Part shown: in pieces, positions 31,707-43,117 of the stretch
Layout of the letters: every line of letters begins with the position of its first letter
Position numbering within the stretch: the first letter of the stretch is position 1
NCBI GenBank assembly: GCA_947471745.1
Contig: CANJKZ010000092.1
Coordinates: 1,054,001-1,118,000 of the forward strand
Reading direction: 5' to 3'
From: Closterium sp. Naga37s-1
Taxonomy: Eukaryota; Streptophyta; Zygnematophyceae; Desmidiales; Closteriaceae
DNA length: 64,000 bases
Position numbers and translations under genes: made by a program
The notes under the pieces: model-generated
Seen by the model: the letters and a program-made list of their open reading frames with translations, nothing else
What the model was told of the DNA's origin: nothing
Database searches by the model: none

Positions 31707-33078
31707 AACGGCAGCAGGCAAAGGCAGCAGGCAGTAGGCAGCAGACAGGAGGCAGTAGACAGTAGGCTGCAGGCAAAGCCAGAGACAGTAGGCAGTAGAC
31801 AGGAGGCAGCAGGCAGTAGACCGCAGGCTAAGACAAAGGCAGTAGGCAGCAGGCAACACAGGCAGTAGCTCAAGCTCCGAAGGTGGCGCGCTAGACAGCA
31901 GCAGGCCGCATGCTTTCTAAGGCAGCGGGCTTGGCAGCAGCGGGCCGCGCAGGCAGGTACACGGGCAGGGCACGCGCGGCTGCTGGCTGCGTGCGGCTGA
32001 GGGCTGCGCGCGGCTGCTGGGTGCGCGTGGCGACGAGCTGCGCGCGGCCCCTAGTTGCGCGTGGCGACGGGCTGCGCGTTGCTCGTGGCTGCGCGTGGCG
32101 ACAGGCTGCGCGCGCGGCTGCGGGCGGCGGCAGGCTGTGCGGGCGTGGCCTAAGCAGGCTGCGCGCGGGCGGCGTAAGTGGCGCGCGGGCGGGGCCTAAA
32201 CGGGCTGCGCGGGTGGTGCCTAAACGGGCCGCACGGGCTGCTTGAGAGGCGCGCGCGGGAAAAAAAAAGGGCCGCGCGCGTGCAGCCGAGGCGCGCGCGG
32301 GCAGTAGGCAAGGCAGGTAGGCACGTGAGGTAGGTAATAAGGTAAACGGTGGGCCCTAATCCTAGGTCCTAAGGACCTATGCTCTAGATGCCATGTTAAG
32401 TCTTAGGCAAGGATGGAGTTGGACTATCGAGAGTTTGGTACAAAAGTATAACCTAAGGGGTTGTACCCCACAGTGAGTACCCCACTAAAGCCTACCCAAA
32501 CTACAACATATAACTATATGTTTGACAATACACTCAGTTTTTGTGACGCGATGTTGACAAAATGTCTGGACGCGACTCGGGAAAAAGGGCATTGGGACAC
32601 TTGTGTCGACACAGGAATGTTCCCTAAGTCGAAAGGGCGGAAGTAACGCGAAGAGTTATGCAGTTACGAAAGATTTGGACCGTCAGAGCAGACAGCATCA
32701 TGCAGAAGCAGTGGTGGATCTGCCCGAACGGTTTCGTAACCACCCGGAGTCGCACGGCTGGATTTCGCTGTAATGTACCCCTTAGAGTACATGTCTAGCT
32801 AGGTCGATTGGTATTCCACCCTGTACTCATATTTATACCGGGACCTTTGTATTTGCATGTCTTAATTCAACTCAAGCACTTTACATTCACTCTGCTATTG
32901 AGGTTAAGGGCCCACCACTACTACTCAAATCGTGTGCGAACCTTCCTGAGGTGATCCTAGGGACGATCAACTTCTAATTGCAGCATGGTATGAGAGCGAC
33001 TCGGGAATCCTTCGCACTGCCACCTCCGAAATATTCGACGATTGGAAAGTGGCGTCCGGCACACGCTCGCGTGTGAGA

Positions 33079-34745
33079 ATGGCCGGAGGATCTAGTGGTC
33101 AGAAAAATCTGACGGCTGAAGCGCAGCCCAACCTGGCTGCGACAAGCGAAGAAACGACGACGATTGGAACCGCCGTTCTCGCACAACTGCTTCAACGACT
33201 CACCAGCTTGGAGCAAGGTCTCCAAACATTGCGGAATAGCGACGCGGGAACTTCTTCCCAACCCTCTCAACCGGCCTCAAATGGCCACAATACCGCCCCG
33301 CACACCTTCTCCCTCGACACTAATGGCTCAACTCCCAAAACTCCCCGTCCCAGCGAAGAAGCAATTATCTCTGCGCAATCAAGGTTTTTGAGCATATAAA
33401 AAATAAAGACAAGTGTGTGCTTTGACGGCAAAGACTTCTATCGTGGAGCTTCGAGCTGGAGCTGCTGCTACAAAACGCGCAGATATTCCACTATTTCGAC
33501 GGGAGCTACTCGGGGCCCGCTTAGGACACCTCTGACGCCCGGGCGCAGTACTACAACGAGTCATTGATGGCGTGCAGCGTCCTCCTGCGGAAAATGTCGC
33601 CAGCGGAGCAGTTGAGCATTCGTTCCTACAAGACAACCTCTGCTCTAGCCCTCGACGCTTGGCGCCAACTGAATGGCGTGTACCAACCGAAAGATTCGGC
33701 TTCATCGAGCCGCCTGCTCCAGCAGCTACTGGAGACTAAAATGGCTCCAGGGGAGAAGGCCAACAGCTACATCAACGGCTGTCGGAGCTTACGCGATCAA
33801 ATCGTGAAACTGGGAAGCACGATCTCTGAGGAAATCTTTGTGCTTCAAGGGCTCGGCCCAGAGTGGCGACCCTGTAAGGCGCTTCTCTGACAGCAGGGGG
33901 TCATCTCGGAGGCCGCCCTATGCGCCGCCCTTCTCGTCAAACAGACGGATATGGACCAGCGCCGCGACGAGACCGGGAACGCCTCGCTTTCTACGCCAAC
34001 AAGACAGCGGAGCGACGGCCGTGGCACCTTTACTGCAAAATCTGCAGAAACTTCGGGCACCTGACAGATCGATGCAAATTCCGATCTCGCCCTCGTCATA
34101 CCAATCCGAGCTACTGGTCCGGCCAACAAGACGCACGGAACGACACGCATCCAGCCCAGGGGCATCAACCCCCATCGCGCAACATAAACCCAACGGTTCA
34201 GCACAGCAGCAGCAGCCATCGACTGCCCCCGTCCGCAACATGGGGAACATGACGATGACAAGCGAATCACGTTGTCCCCGCGTGTGCTCACCATCACCTG
34301 AGTCGGCACGCCACCGAATCGAAGCGTTCTCAAACAACAATCCGTTTAGCACGCGCCATGACTTCAGCGACGACGCCAACCAAGACTGGAATCTCCCAGT
34401 CCCGCTGCTTGAAAGCCCTCCGCACGTACCTGATCAGCGGGCGGCTCCGATAGATTGGATCTGGCGCGAGCAATTCCTCAAGTTCGACACACAGCACATT
34501 GTTACTCCGCGATTGGCGCTACTCGCACGTAACAACAACAGGCGCTACATGACGTGGTACCTGGGTAGCTGCTGTGGGCAGCATATGGTGGGCTCTGAGC
34601 GTTACATATCCAACACTATCCCCACTCCCGTCGTGACTTATGTCACCGTGGCGAACAACACACGTCTGCGTGCAAGCGCGGAAGGGATCGTCGTGCTCAA
34701 TGCGCAGGGAAGCCCCACGCACATCACATTGAATGATGTGCCGAT
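33079..34745 (+). pseudogene. gag and start of protease of copia C
   Basis: Begins at ATG 33079 (MAGGSSGQKNL) shortly after the PBS. A UBN2-like gag continues in another frame (33564-33890: KMSPAEQLSIRSYKTTSALA). A CCHC zinc knuckle (CKICRNFGHLTDRC) lies at about 34033-34075. The protease region (34540-34600) reads WYLGSCCGQHM where functional copia proteases have a DSG triad, so the catalytic Asp appears lost. Several frame changes occur. Gypsy F is inserted at 34746. Confidence 0.85.
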
Positions 34746-37700
34746 TGTGAGAGTACGACGGCTTATGCTGGCTTTGCTAGCTTGCCTGAACTTTATTATG
34801 CTTATTTCTAGCTTGGGTTTATTTATCATGCATAGATATGCTTGATTTCCTAGGCTAGGTGCATTCCTATATTTTATTATAGTTATAGCACCGAACCAGG
34901 TTACGTGTATCGAACTCAAGCCTATTCGGTTTCCACCGAATTGCTTTCTACTGAGTTCGGAAAGGATCTGTTCGGGACGCTTCGCGACCCTCAGAACATT
35001 TGCGTAACACCTGGGTTACCTGCCTTGTGTCGATCCTATATATAGCCTCGTGTTGTACCCAGGTGATTCATTCAATTCAAACTCTCTTTTCTGAGCTCGA
35101 TCCTTGATCCTCACACTTGGTAATCCGACCGCTAAAACCTAGCTTTTAAAACCGCGGGGGCGACGACGGAAAGCGCCGATTTCGGGTACGTAAACCAATT
35201 CCGCGCTATTTTTTAACGTCCCCCTCGAACCAGTTTTCGAACACTCCTCAGGTCCAGTGGCGAAAAAGTTGGAATTTCGACCGTCGGATCGATTCGAATC
35301 TCAACGGCCCTGAGAATTTCGCCCAGAAAAGTTGGAATTTGGAGCGTCGGATCGAATTTCTTCTCAACGGCCAAGATCGGACGTGAATATCAACTAAGGG
35401 AGAATTACACACCGGCTTGGACGAGACGCGAGCGGCACTCCAGCGAATAGAGGAGCTCCTCGCGAACCAGTCGGCAGCCGCCACGGCAGCAGCGAACGCA
35501 GTGGCGAATGCAGCAGCAACGCCAGCAGCAGCAGCGGCGACACCGACACTTCACCCAGCAGCAGCGGCAGCGGCTACATTCAATCTTGAGGCGGCACGTC
35601 CGAGGCAACCGGAGACGTTCAATCCGAATGCGAAAGACACCGACGTCCGTCGATTCATTGCGACCCGCGAAATTTGCTTCGAGGCCGTTGGCTGTACGAC
35701 CCCGACACACGATGCAATGCGGATTCGGCTCGCAGCGACACTGTTACGAGGCCCAGCGCTCGAGTGGATTTACAACAGCAATAAGATCCGAGGCGAGGGG
35801 TCATGGACACAGTTTCGGGAAGCTTTAATTCAACGTTTCGAACCAATCAACTCCAGCTACATGGCGCGGCAGCAGATTCATCGGCATAAACAGTTCGCCA
35901 GTGTAACACAGTACACGCAGCAGATGGAGAGTCTCTTCAACCGAATTACCGACCTGACCGAAGGGGAAAAAATCCAAGCGTATACTGAGGGGCTAAAGAT
36001 GGAAGTCCGCCAACAATTGATTGCCGCGAACTACAACAACTACCGCGACATGGTGTGTGCAGCAGAGAGATTCGATGCGCTGATGCGATGTGAGCCCGAG
36101 ACACGACGCCACGTGCCGAACCGATCGTTTGGCACGAAGCGATCGGCACCACCCACGACCGCCGACCCAATGGATATCGACAAGATCGACGCGAAGCAGC
36201 GGCCGACAAAATATGACAACTGCGAATTTTGCGGCGCAGCAGGACATCGACTCTTGGCGTGTCGAAAAATTAAGAAGGCACGAGCAGAGCTGCAGGGCAA
36301 CAACAGTGCGAAAAAAAGAGGACACGATGGCGCGAATTTAAAACGCCACGACCGGCCGGCAACAGGGGAAGTCGCCGAGACAAATGGAGGCTCCGCGAAA
36401 AAAGACTCTGCACCGACCGGGAAATTCCAGCCGAACACCCCCGAGAGTAAGAATATTTCCTCTCGAGGTTTTCAAGCCTTTGAAAAAATCAGGGGAGATT
36501 TCAAGGCCAAGAAAAAGCCTTCATACATTATTCAGGTACCTGAGAAGTTGGGCAAACCACTCCGGGGCGTTGAAAAGGGTCGTGCGTTCCACGGAGTTAG
36601 TGTTCTCTCCCCGCAGCATAGTGGTGCAACAGTCTTTTCGAAGCTGGACCTACGGTCGGGTTACTGGCAGATCAAGATGGCGGACAACTCGATCCACAAG
36701 ACTGCGTTCCGTACCAGATACGGCTCCTACGAATACTTGGTGATGCCGTTCGGACTCTGCAACGCACCAGCAACACTTCAGGCGGAGATGAATCACATCC
36801 TACGGCCTCTGCTGGACGAGTGCGTGGTGGTGTACCTGGACGACATTCTCATCTACTCCAAGAACATGAAGGAGCACGTGGAGCATCTGCGGAAGGTGTT
36901 CGAGATCCTGCGGAAAAACAAGTTCTACGTGAAGCTGTCGAAGAGCGACTTTGCACTGAAGAAGGTGCAGTTTCTCGGGCACATGGTGAGTGCCGAGGGC
37001 GTACACGTGGACCCGCGGAAGATCGAAGCCGTCAAGAAGTGGAAAGTACCGGAGAACGTGAAGGAGTTGCAGCAGTTCCTAGGCTTCGCCAACTACTACA
37101 ACAGGTTCGTACCACAGTACGCTAAGATAGCAGCGCCACTGACCAACCTACTGAGAAAGGATACGCTCTACAAATGGGATACCCCTCATCAGCAAGCCAT
37201 GGAGCAGCTACAGACAGCGCTGACCACAACCCCAGTACTCATCTTACCGGATCCATACAAGGAATATGTGGTGGAAGCAGACGCTAGTGACCAAGAAGTC
37301 GGAGCAGTACTGATGCAGGATCACGGACGCGGTTTGCAGCCCATCGCCTACCTCAGTAAGAAGCTACACGGAGCAGAACTGAACTACCCCATCCATGACA
37401 AGGAAGCCTTAGCGATAGTCATAGCCTTCAAGGCGTGGAGGTGTTACCTAGAGTGAGCCAAGACTACAATCTATACTGACCACTGCAGTCTCAAATACCT
37501 GAAGTCGCAGCCGACGCTCTCACGACGACATGTGCGGTGGGTGGACTTCCTGGAAACTCACTTCCACTATGACATCGTCTACAAGCCCGGGCTACACAAC
37601 AAAGCAGACGCGTTGAGTCGCCCCGGTCATGTAGCAGGCATCCAGCTCGACGGGATGAACCCTCTACTCAAGGGTCTATTCCAACATGGGTACTCCGTGG

Positions 37701-39468
37701 ACGCAGAGATTGCTACAGCACAAACTAAGACGATGTTACAGTGGGAGAAATACTTAGCTGTAAAGAAGGGCATAGGAAAGATTTGGGTACCGAATTACGC
37801 CCCGCTACAGCAGATCCTATTGGAGGAGTTTCACGACGTACCATACGCGGGACATTTCGGGAGCAACAAGACGTTAGCGAGAATAGCAAAGTATTATTAC
37901 TGGCCCGAGATGGTAGCAGACGTGCAGCAATTCGTCACCTCTTGCGACACGTGCCAGCGGATGAAGAGCAGCAAGCAGAAAAAAGCAGGGTTACTTCAGC
38001 CTCTACCCGTACCGGAGCAGCCATGGCAGGTCGTTAGCCTCGACTTCATCACAGGACTTCCTTCGACCTCACGGGGACATGATTCCATCCTCGTGGTGAT
38101 CGATAAGTTCTCCAAAATGGGTCACTTCATACCGACCAACGCCACAGCTACAGCTGAAGCAACTGCTCGCCTCTTCTTCGACCGCATCATCACCATCCAC
38201 GACATCCCCGCTACACTCATCTCAGACAGAGACCCCAAATTCACAAGTTCTGGAAGGAGCTCATGGGATTATTGGGGACTAAACTTGCGATGTCCTCAGC
38301 ATACCACCCACAAACTGACGGACAAACCAAGCGACTCAATCAGGTGGTTAACAATTACGACGCACAACTTGCAAAGACGACGTCAGCCACTGGGACACAC
38401 AGTTACCGACCCTAGCGTTCGCTTACAACAACGCGTCACATGCGGCCACAGGGAAAAATCCTTTCTTCCTGTATTATGGACGGGAACCACTCACACCACA
38501 GCAGCCAACCACACCGGCACATGTCCAAGCCGCACACGACTTCGTCACCATCATGCAGCAGCTATGGGAGACGACTCAGCGACGACTCACCATGATGTAG
38601 ACCTCCCAGAAGCAGTATGCCGATCGTCAGCGATGAGACCACTCAGTAGCAGTCGGAGATCAGGTGCTTCTTGACACACGCAACTTGAACCTCCCATCCA
38701 AACTCCGGCCTCGCTTCTGTGGTCCTTTTCTCGTCGAGGCACAGGTGACACCAGTTACATTCCGCTTGCGCTTACCAGATACGTGGAAGCTTCACAACGC
38801 TTTCCATGTCCAGCTACTGAAACCCTACAAGGACCCCAACCAACAGTTCCAGGGACGGCAGCTACCGCCACCACCACCTGTTCTCATACAGGATGAACCC
38901 GAGTACGAAGTAGAGCGCGTTCTCACTCATCGGCGCCGCGGCGGCAAGACCCTCGAGTTCCTGATCCGCTGGAAGGGATACGACCCCACTGAGGACAGTT
39001 GGGCTGCAGAAGCTGATATGGGCAACGCACGCCGTGCTCTCAAGGACTATCTTGTCAAGCAGGGTGTTTCTCACGCCACCCAGCTTTGAGGGGGGGACGT
39101 GTGAGAGTACGACGGCTTATGCTGGCTTTGCTAGCTTGCCTGAACTTTATTATGCTATTACTAGCTTGGGTTTATTTATCATGCATAGATATGCTTGATT
39201 TCCTAGGTTAGGTGCATTCCTATATTTTATTATAGTTATAGCACTGAACCAGGTTACGTGTACCGAACTCAAGCCTATTCGGTTTCCACCGAATTGCTTT
39301 CTACTGAGTTCGGGAAGGTTCTGTTCGGGACGCTTCGCGACCCTCAGAACATTCGCGTAACACCTGGGTTACCTGCCTTGTGTCGATCCTATATATAGCC
39401 TTGTGTTGTACCCAGGTAAATCATTCAATTCAAACTCTCTTTTCTGAGCTCGATCCTAGATCCTCACA
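34746..39468 (+). mobile_element. gypsy (chromovirus-type) retrotransposon F
   Basis: LTRs 34746-35115 and 39100-39468 start TGTGAGAGTAC and end CTCACA. They differ at roughly a dozen positions. Exact 5-bp duplication CCGAT (34741-34745, 39469-39473). The polypurine tract GAGGGGGGGACG abuts the 3' LTR. RT precedes integrase and a C-terminal chromodomain is present, so it is gypsy, not copia. Confidence 0.95.
35417..39089 (+). pseudogene. gag-pol of gypsy F with internal deletion, stop and frameshifts
   Basis: Retrotrans_gag-like region (FEPINSSYMARQQIHRHKQF) with knuckle CEFCGAAGHRLLAC. The frame then runs directly into RT motif FSKLDLRSGYWQIKM, so the protease and N-terminal RT are missing. 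Next are YLDDIL, RNase H (VEADASDQEVGAVL) and an in-frame TGA at 37454-37456. After it come an integrase zinc region (H..H..C..C, TSCDTCQRMKSSK) and the D,D core ([16 protein letters not shown]). A frameshift near 38250 follows, then chromodomain YEVERVL..LEFLIRWKGYDP (38900-39060). No ATG is visible at the gag start; the frame opens with TTG. Confidence 0.9.
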
Positions 39469-39473
39469 CCGAT

Positions 39474-41517
39474 CGTCCAAAATCTGCGCTTCAATCTTCT
39501 TTCGGTGGCACAACTCATGGATTGCGGAGTTGAGCTCAACACCGACCTCCGCACAGGTGACATCCTCCTGCACTACACGGCGCCAAAAAAGGCGCGCCGG
39601 CAGATCGGACGAGCACACTCTGAGAACGGAGTGTACATCAGGTTGTCGATTCAAGGGCATTTGCCCTTAATGCCTTGAACATTCCGGGTTATGTTCGGTG
39701 CAGCTCGGCCATTTCAATGGTTTGATTTGACTGGCACCCGTGCCAGTTAAGGGCATCATTTGGCCCCTCCCCGGACGCGTTAAGTGCTCAATCTGGGACG
39801 TCCCCTGAATCTAAGTTCTACTTTCGGTTACGCAGACCCCCCCCACCATAATCTTGCGGAACACCCCCCTCACCCACCCCCCCTTTCCACGAAAGTTGCA
39901 CGATAGGGCGCTAGGTGGAGGATGTTTTACTCGATTTCTATCCAATCTAGTGTGTGTGTAGTGTCGAAGTCAGTAGATGAGTAGAAATGCAGTAGGTAGT
40001 GCAGCTGCAGTTGTAGTTGGAAGTTGTGACATACAGGTTGACTAAAGTAGTTAACAGTGAAAAGTATGTGATTTTCTTGTCTAGGATTCTTGTCACTTTG
40101 GAGCCCGGATTTCAAGTTAACACTTCGGCCTGTGCCCGTGCCCGTTAAGGGCAAAAATCTGGTCACCTCCCTGAAAATCAGGGTCAGTATTTCAGCAGCT
40201 GAGGGCCTCAAGTTCTGCCCCCAGGGATATCGACAGCCCTGGTGTACATCCCCGACTGCAGCGGCGACTCACAGGAGCTGATCGATCTCGTTCCTCTGAG
40301 CTTCGAACACATTCACCACCACGACTAGAAACACTCAGACGGAAGACCATGGGTGCCGCATCACCCTCACCCGCGCGAGCTGGCGCTACATGACCCCGAC
40401 CCTGACAGCATTTGCAGAGATTGCCACACTTTCACAGCCTCAACGAGCACGATTGCCGGCCGTGGCCTTGCCGCCATCGCCGAAGCAGAGCGGGAAGCAC
40501 CGCCTGAGAAAGGCATGACCAACTTGGAGTTGGAAATCGCAACGCGCGGCGTCTTCAGCACAGAAGAACATCCGCTCCCTGGACCTGCATCACAAAATAT
40601 CCAAGGCATGCAGCGTGGCACTGGCGTCGGCACTCTCGATGCGCACAGCGTACCGCGATCTTACACAAAGAATAAGTTCATGGAGATCTACCCCCACTGG
40701 TGCGACCCCACGGCGAAACACACTATGGCGGAAGAAGAAGAATTGGCGCGTTGCGAAGTGGAAGAGCTTCGCCAACGGAGTCTTGCGGAATCACGCGGCA
40801 CATTCGCCTGGAGCGGCTGGGGAGAAGAGGAGAGCGCCTCCAATGAAGGGGGGTGGAGAAGCGCCGGCGGCTGGGGTCCAAGTGACACCGGCGGATGGGG
40901 AGCAGCAACTGGTGGCAACACTGGTGGATGGGGCGCCGCATCTGACGGCGAAACAAGCGGCTAGGGCACTTCCGGCGAAGGCTGGGGAGCTTCCCGCGAG
41001 GACCAAAGGGGGGGAGAAGACAAAGAAACGGAACCTCCTGTTATTCTTCTTGGTCGCCCTCCGCGCCATCCTGCACCTGCGCTACCTCCACCTGACATTC
41101 CGCCGCACCGGGACACCATCGACTGAGGCAACGAGCCCTCTACCCCGCGGCGCACCGTTTACGGGCCTGACCCTGAGCCGCGCGAACCAACTTTCGTCCC
41201 TGGAACCATCCCCGGGACCAACATTCCCTACTCTATCACCCTCGATAGGGAATCCTTGGCGCTGATGCTGACAACGGCGAACGAAGAAGAAGAAGCTGAA
41301 GAAGCAGCGGCGGAACCTACCCAAGTACCTGACGAAGACCCCGAAGGAGCGCGCGCACGATATATGCGCACCTCTGGATTCCGCGCTGACGATGCCCTCT
41401 GGCACCAGCGCCTCGGCCACCCATCGCACGTAACACTAAAGAACTGCATCGAAGCTGGCGTATTTGCACCTGGCGCACTTTTGCGCCCTGACGGCACCAA
41501 AGTGAGAGGCGCGACAC
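39474..41517 (+). pseudogene. protease C-terminus to integrase N-terminus of copia C
   Basis: Directly after gypsy F the copia reading resumes as IVQNLRFNLLSVAQLMDCGV, the conserved end of copia protease. Then follows an unusually long, broken linker, including a Gly/Trp-rich repeat (GGWGPSDTGGWGAA, 40845-40965). The integrase zinc region begins at about 41365 (DDALWHQRLGHPSHVTL). Part of 39650-40170 does not look like copia and may be a further small insertion. Copia B is inserted at 41518. Confidence 0.75.
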
Positions 41518-41779
41518 TGTCAGATTTATATGACATAGCTACTGTAGGCTATAGTGGGGTAGCACATATGGGGTACAGTTTTCTAGGGTTTGTTTTTGTA
41601 CCCAACTTTCCCTTAGTCAATCCATTCCTCATTTCTTCACATGGTATAGAGCAGGTTCCCTAGTGGGAACGCTTCCTTGGGCCCACCACTGAAACCTTTC
41701 TGCCGGAGCGACAGTCGCTCCTGCCCGAGGCGCGCCTTGTGGGCCGCCCTTCTGTCGAGCTCTCTTAGAGGCCCCTCTC

Positions 41780-42670
41780 ACGGCCCCTCGCGCCACCCTT
41801 AGCGGCCCCGTCGCCGCCCCTAGCGGCCCCGTTGCCGCCCTTCCAAGCCCCTTGCGGCCCCTAGCGGCCCCATTGCCGCCCCTACGCGGCCCCGTAGCCG
41901 CCCCTAGTGGCCCTGTCGCCGCCCTTAGCGGCCCCGTTGCCGCCTCCCTCCCTACGCGGCCCCGTTGCCGCCCCTACGCGGCCCCGTCGCCGCCCCTAGC
42001 GGCCCCGTCGCCGCCCCTACGCGGCCCCGTCGCCGCCCCTAGCAGCCCCGTAGCCGCTCCCCTCCCTACGCGGCCCCGTCGCCGCCCCTACGCGGCCCCG
42101 TCGCCGCCCCTACGCGGCCCCGTTGCCGCCCCTAGCGGCCCCGTCGCCGCCCCTAGCGGCCCCGTCGCCGCTCCCCTCCCTACGCGGCCCCGTAGCCGCC
42201 CCTACGCGGCCCCGTCGCCGCCCTTACGCGGCCCCGTCGCCGCCCCTAGCGGCCCCGTCGCCGCTCCCCTCCCTACGCGGCCCCGTCGCCGCCCCTACGC
42301 GGCCCCGTCGCCGCCCCTACGCGGCCCCGTCGCCGCCCCTAACGGCCCCGTCGCCTCCTCCCTCCCTACGCGGCCCTGTCGCCGCCCCTACGCGGCCCCG
42401 TCGCCGCCCCTAGCGGCCCCGTCGCCGCCTCCCTCCCTACACGGCCCCGTCGCCGCCCCTACGCGGCCTCGTAGCCGCCCCTACGCGGCCCCGTCGCCGC
42501 CCCTAGCGGCCCCGTCGCCGCTTCCCTCCCTACGCGGCCCCGTCGCCGCCCCTACGCGGCCTCGTAGCCGCCCCTACGCGGCCCCGTCGCCGCCCCTAGC
42601 GGCCCCGTCGCCGCTCCCCGCCCCTAGCGGCCCCGTCGCTGCCCCTACCCGGCCCCGTCGCCGCCCCTAG
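41780..42670. repeat. GC-rich tandem repeat in the leader of copia B
   Basis: About 0.9 kb of CGGCCCCGTCGCCGCCCCTA-type units, open in several frames (translating as Pro/Ala/Gly/Val repeats). It occupies the place where gag would be expected. I regard the open frames as a by-product of composition. Confidence 0.9.
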
Positions 42671-42714
42671 CGAGCAGCCGAGCCGCCGAGCCGCCCAGCA
42701 GCTGAGCCGCCGAG

Positions 42715-42960
42715 TCGCCCAGCAGCCGAGCCGCCCCTGGAGCAGCCGCCACTGCAGCAGCCGCCCCTGGAGCAGCCGCCACTGCAGCAGCCGCCCCCGG
42801 AGCAGCCGCCACTGCAGCAGCCGCCCCCGGAGCAGCCGCCACTGCAGCAGCCGCCCCCGGAGCAGCCGCCACTGCAGCAGCCGCCCCTGGAGCAGCCGCC
42901 TCTGGAGCAGTCGCCCCTACAACTGCCGCCCCTGGAGCAGCCACCCCTGCAGCTGCCGCG
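42715..42960. repeat. 27-30-bp GCAGCCGCC-rich tandem repeat in copia B
   Basis: Repeats of GCAGCCGCC(C/A)(C/T)NGGAGCAGCC type between the Pro/Ala repeat and the pol ORF. Confidence 0.85.
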
Positions 42961-43117
42961 GAGCTCTCGCTCTACAGTGGTAGCGGCCTCGCCGTTGCCG
43001 CCGTCGTACGCCTGCCCTTCTCGCCACTGGTGAGCACTGCCCTGCCCGTACTGCTGTTACTGCTGCTCTTACTGCTGCTGCTCTTTCTACTGCTACTGCT
43101 GCTCCTGGCGTGGCCAG

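Larger units (their letters stand above)
25083..32527 (-). mobile_element. copia retrotransposon A, 7.4 kb
   Basis: 134-bp LTRs at 25083-25216 and 32394-32527 differ at two positions. Exact 5-bp duplication ATACA (25078-25082, 32528-32532). On the minus strand a PBS-like TGGCATCTAGAGC abuts the 5' LTR and TATGGGGGTG precedes the 3' LTR. The 31860-32393 stretch is a GC-rich leader with short repeats. A hAT MITE is inserted at 26568-26898. Confidence 0.95.
24720..32624. mobile_element. TIR element E (PIF/Harbinger-like MITE) split by copia A
   Basis: Long terminal inverted repeats GGGAACATTCCTGTGTCGAC at 24720 and their complement ending at 32624. They are flanked by TAA on both sides (24717-24719, 32625-32627), a 3-bp duplication typical of PIF/Harbinger MITEs. 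The flanking copia C LTR resumes exactly. Without copia A the element is about 455 bp. No transposase. Confidence 0.85.

Noticed and set aside
39650-40170. Possible small TIR element between gypsy F and copia B (ATTTGCCCTTAA-like ends)
   Set aside because: The inverted ends match only loosely and I could not find a target-site duplication, so it is mentioned but not called.
41852-42670. 272-codon Pro/Ala-rich open frame in the copia B leader
   Set aside because: Several frames and both strands stay open because of the GC-rich repeat unit; no family motif, so not called as a gene.
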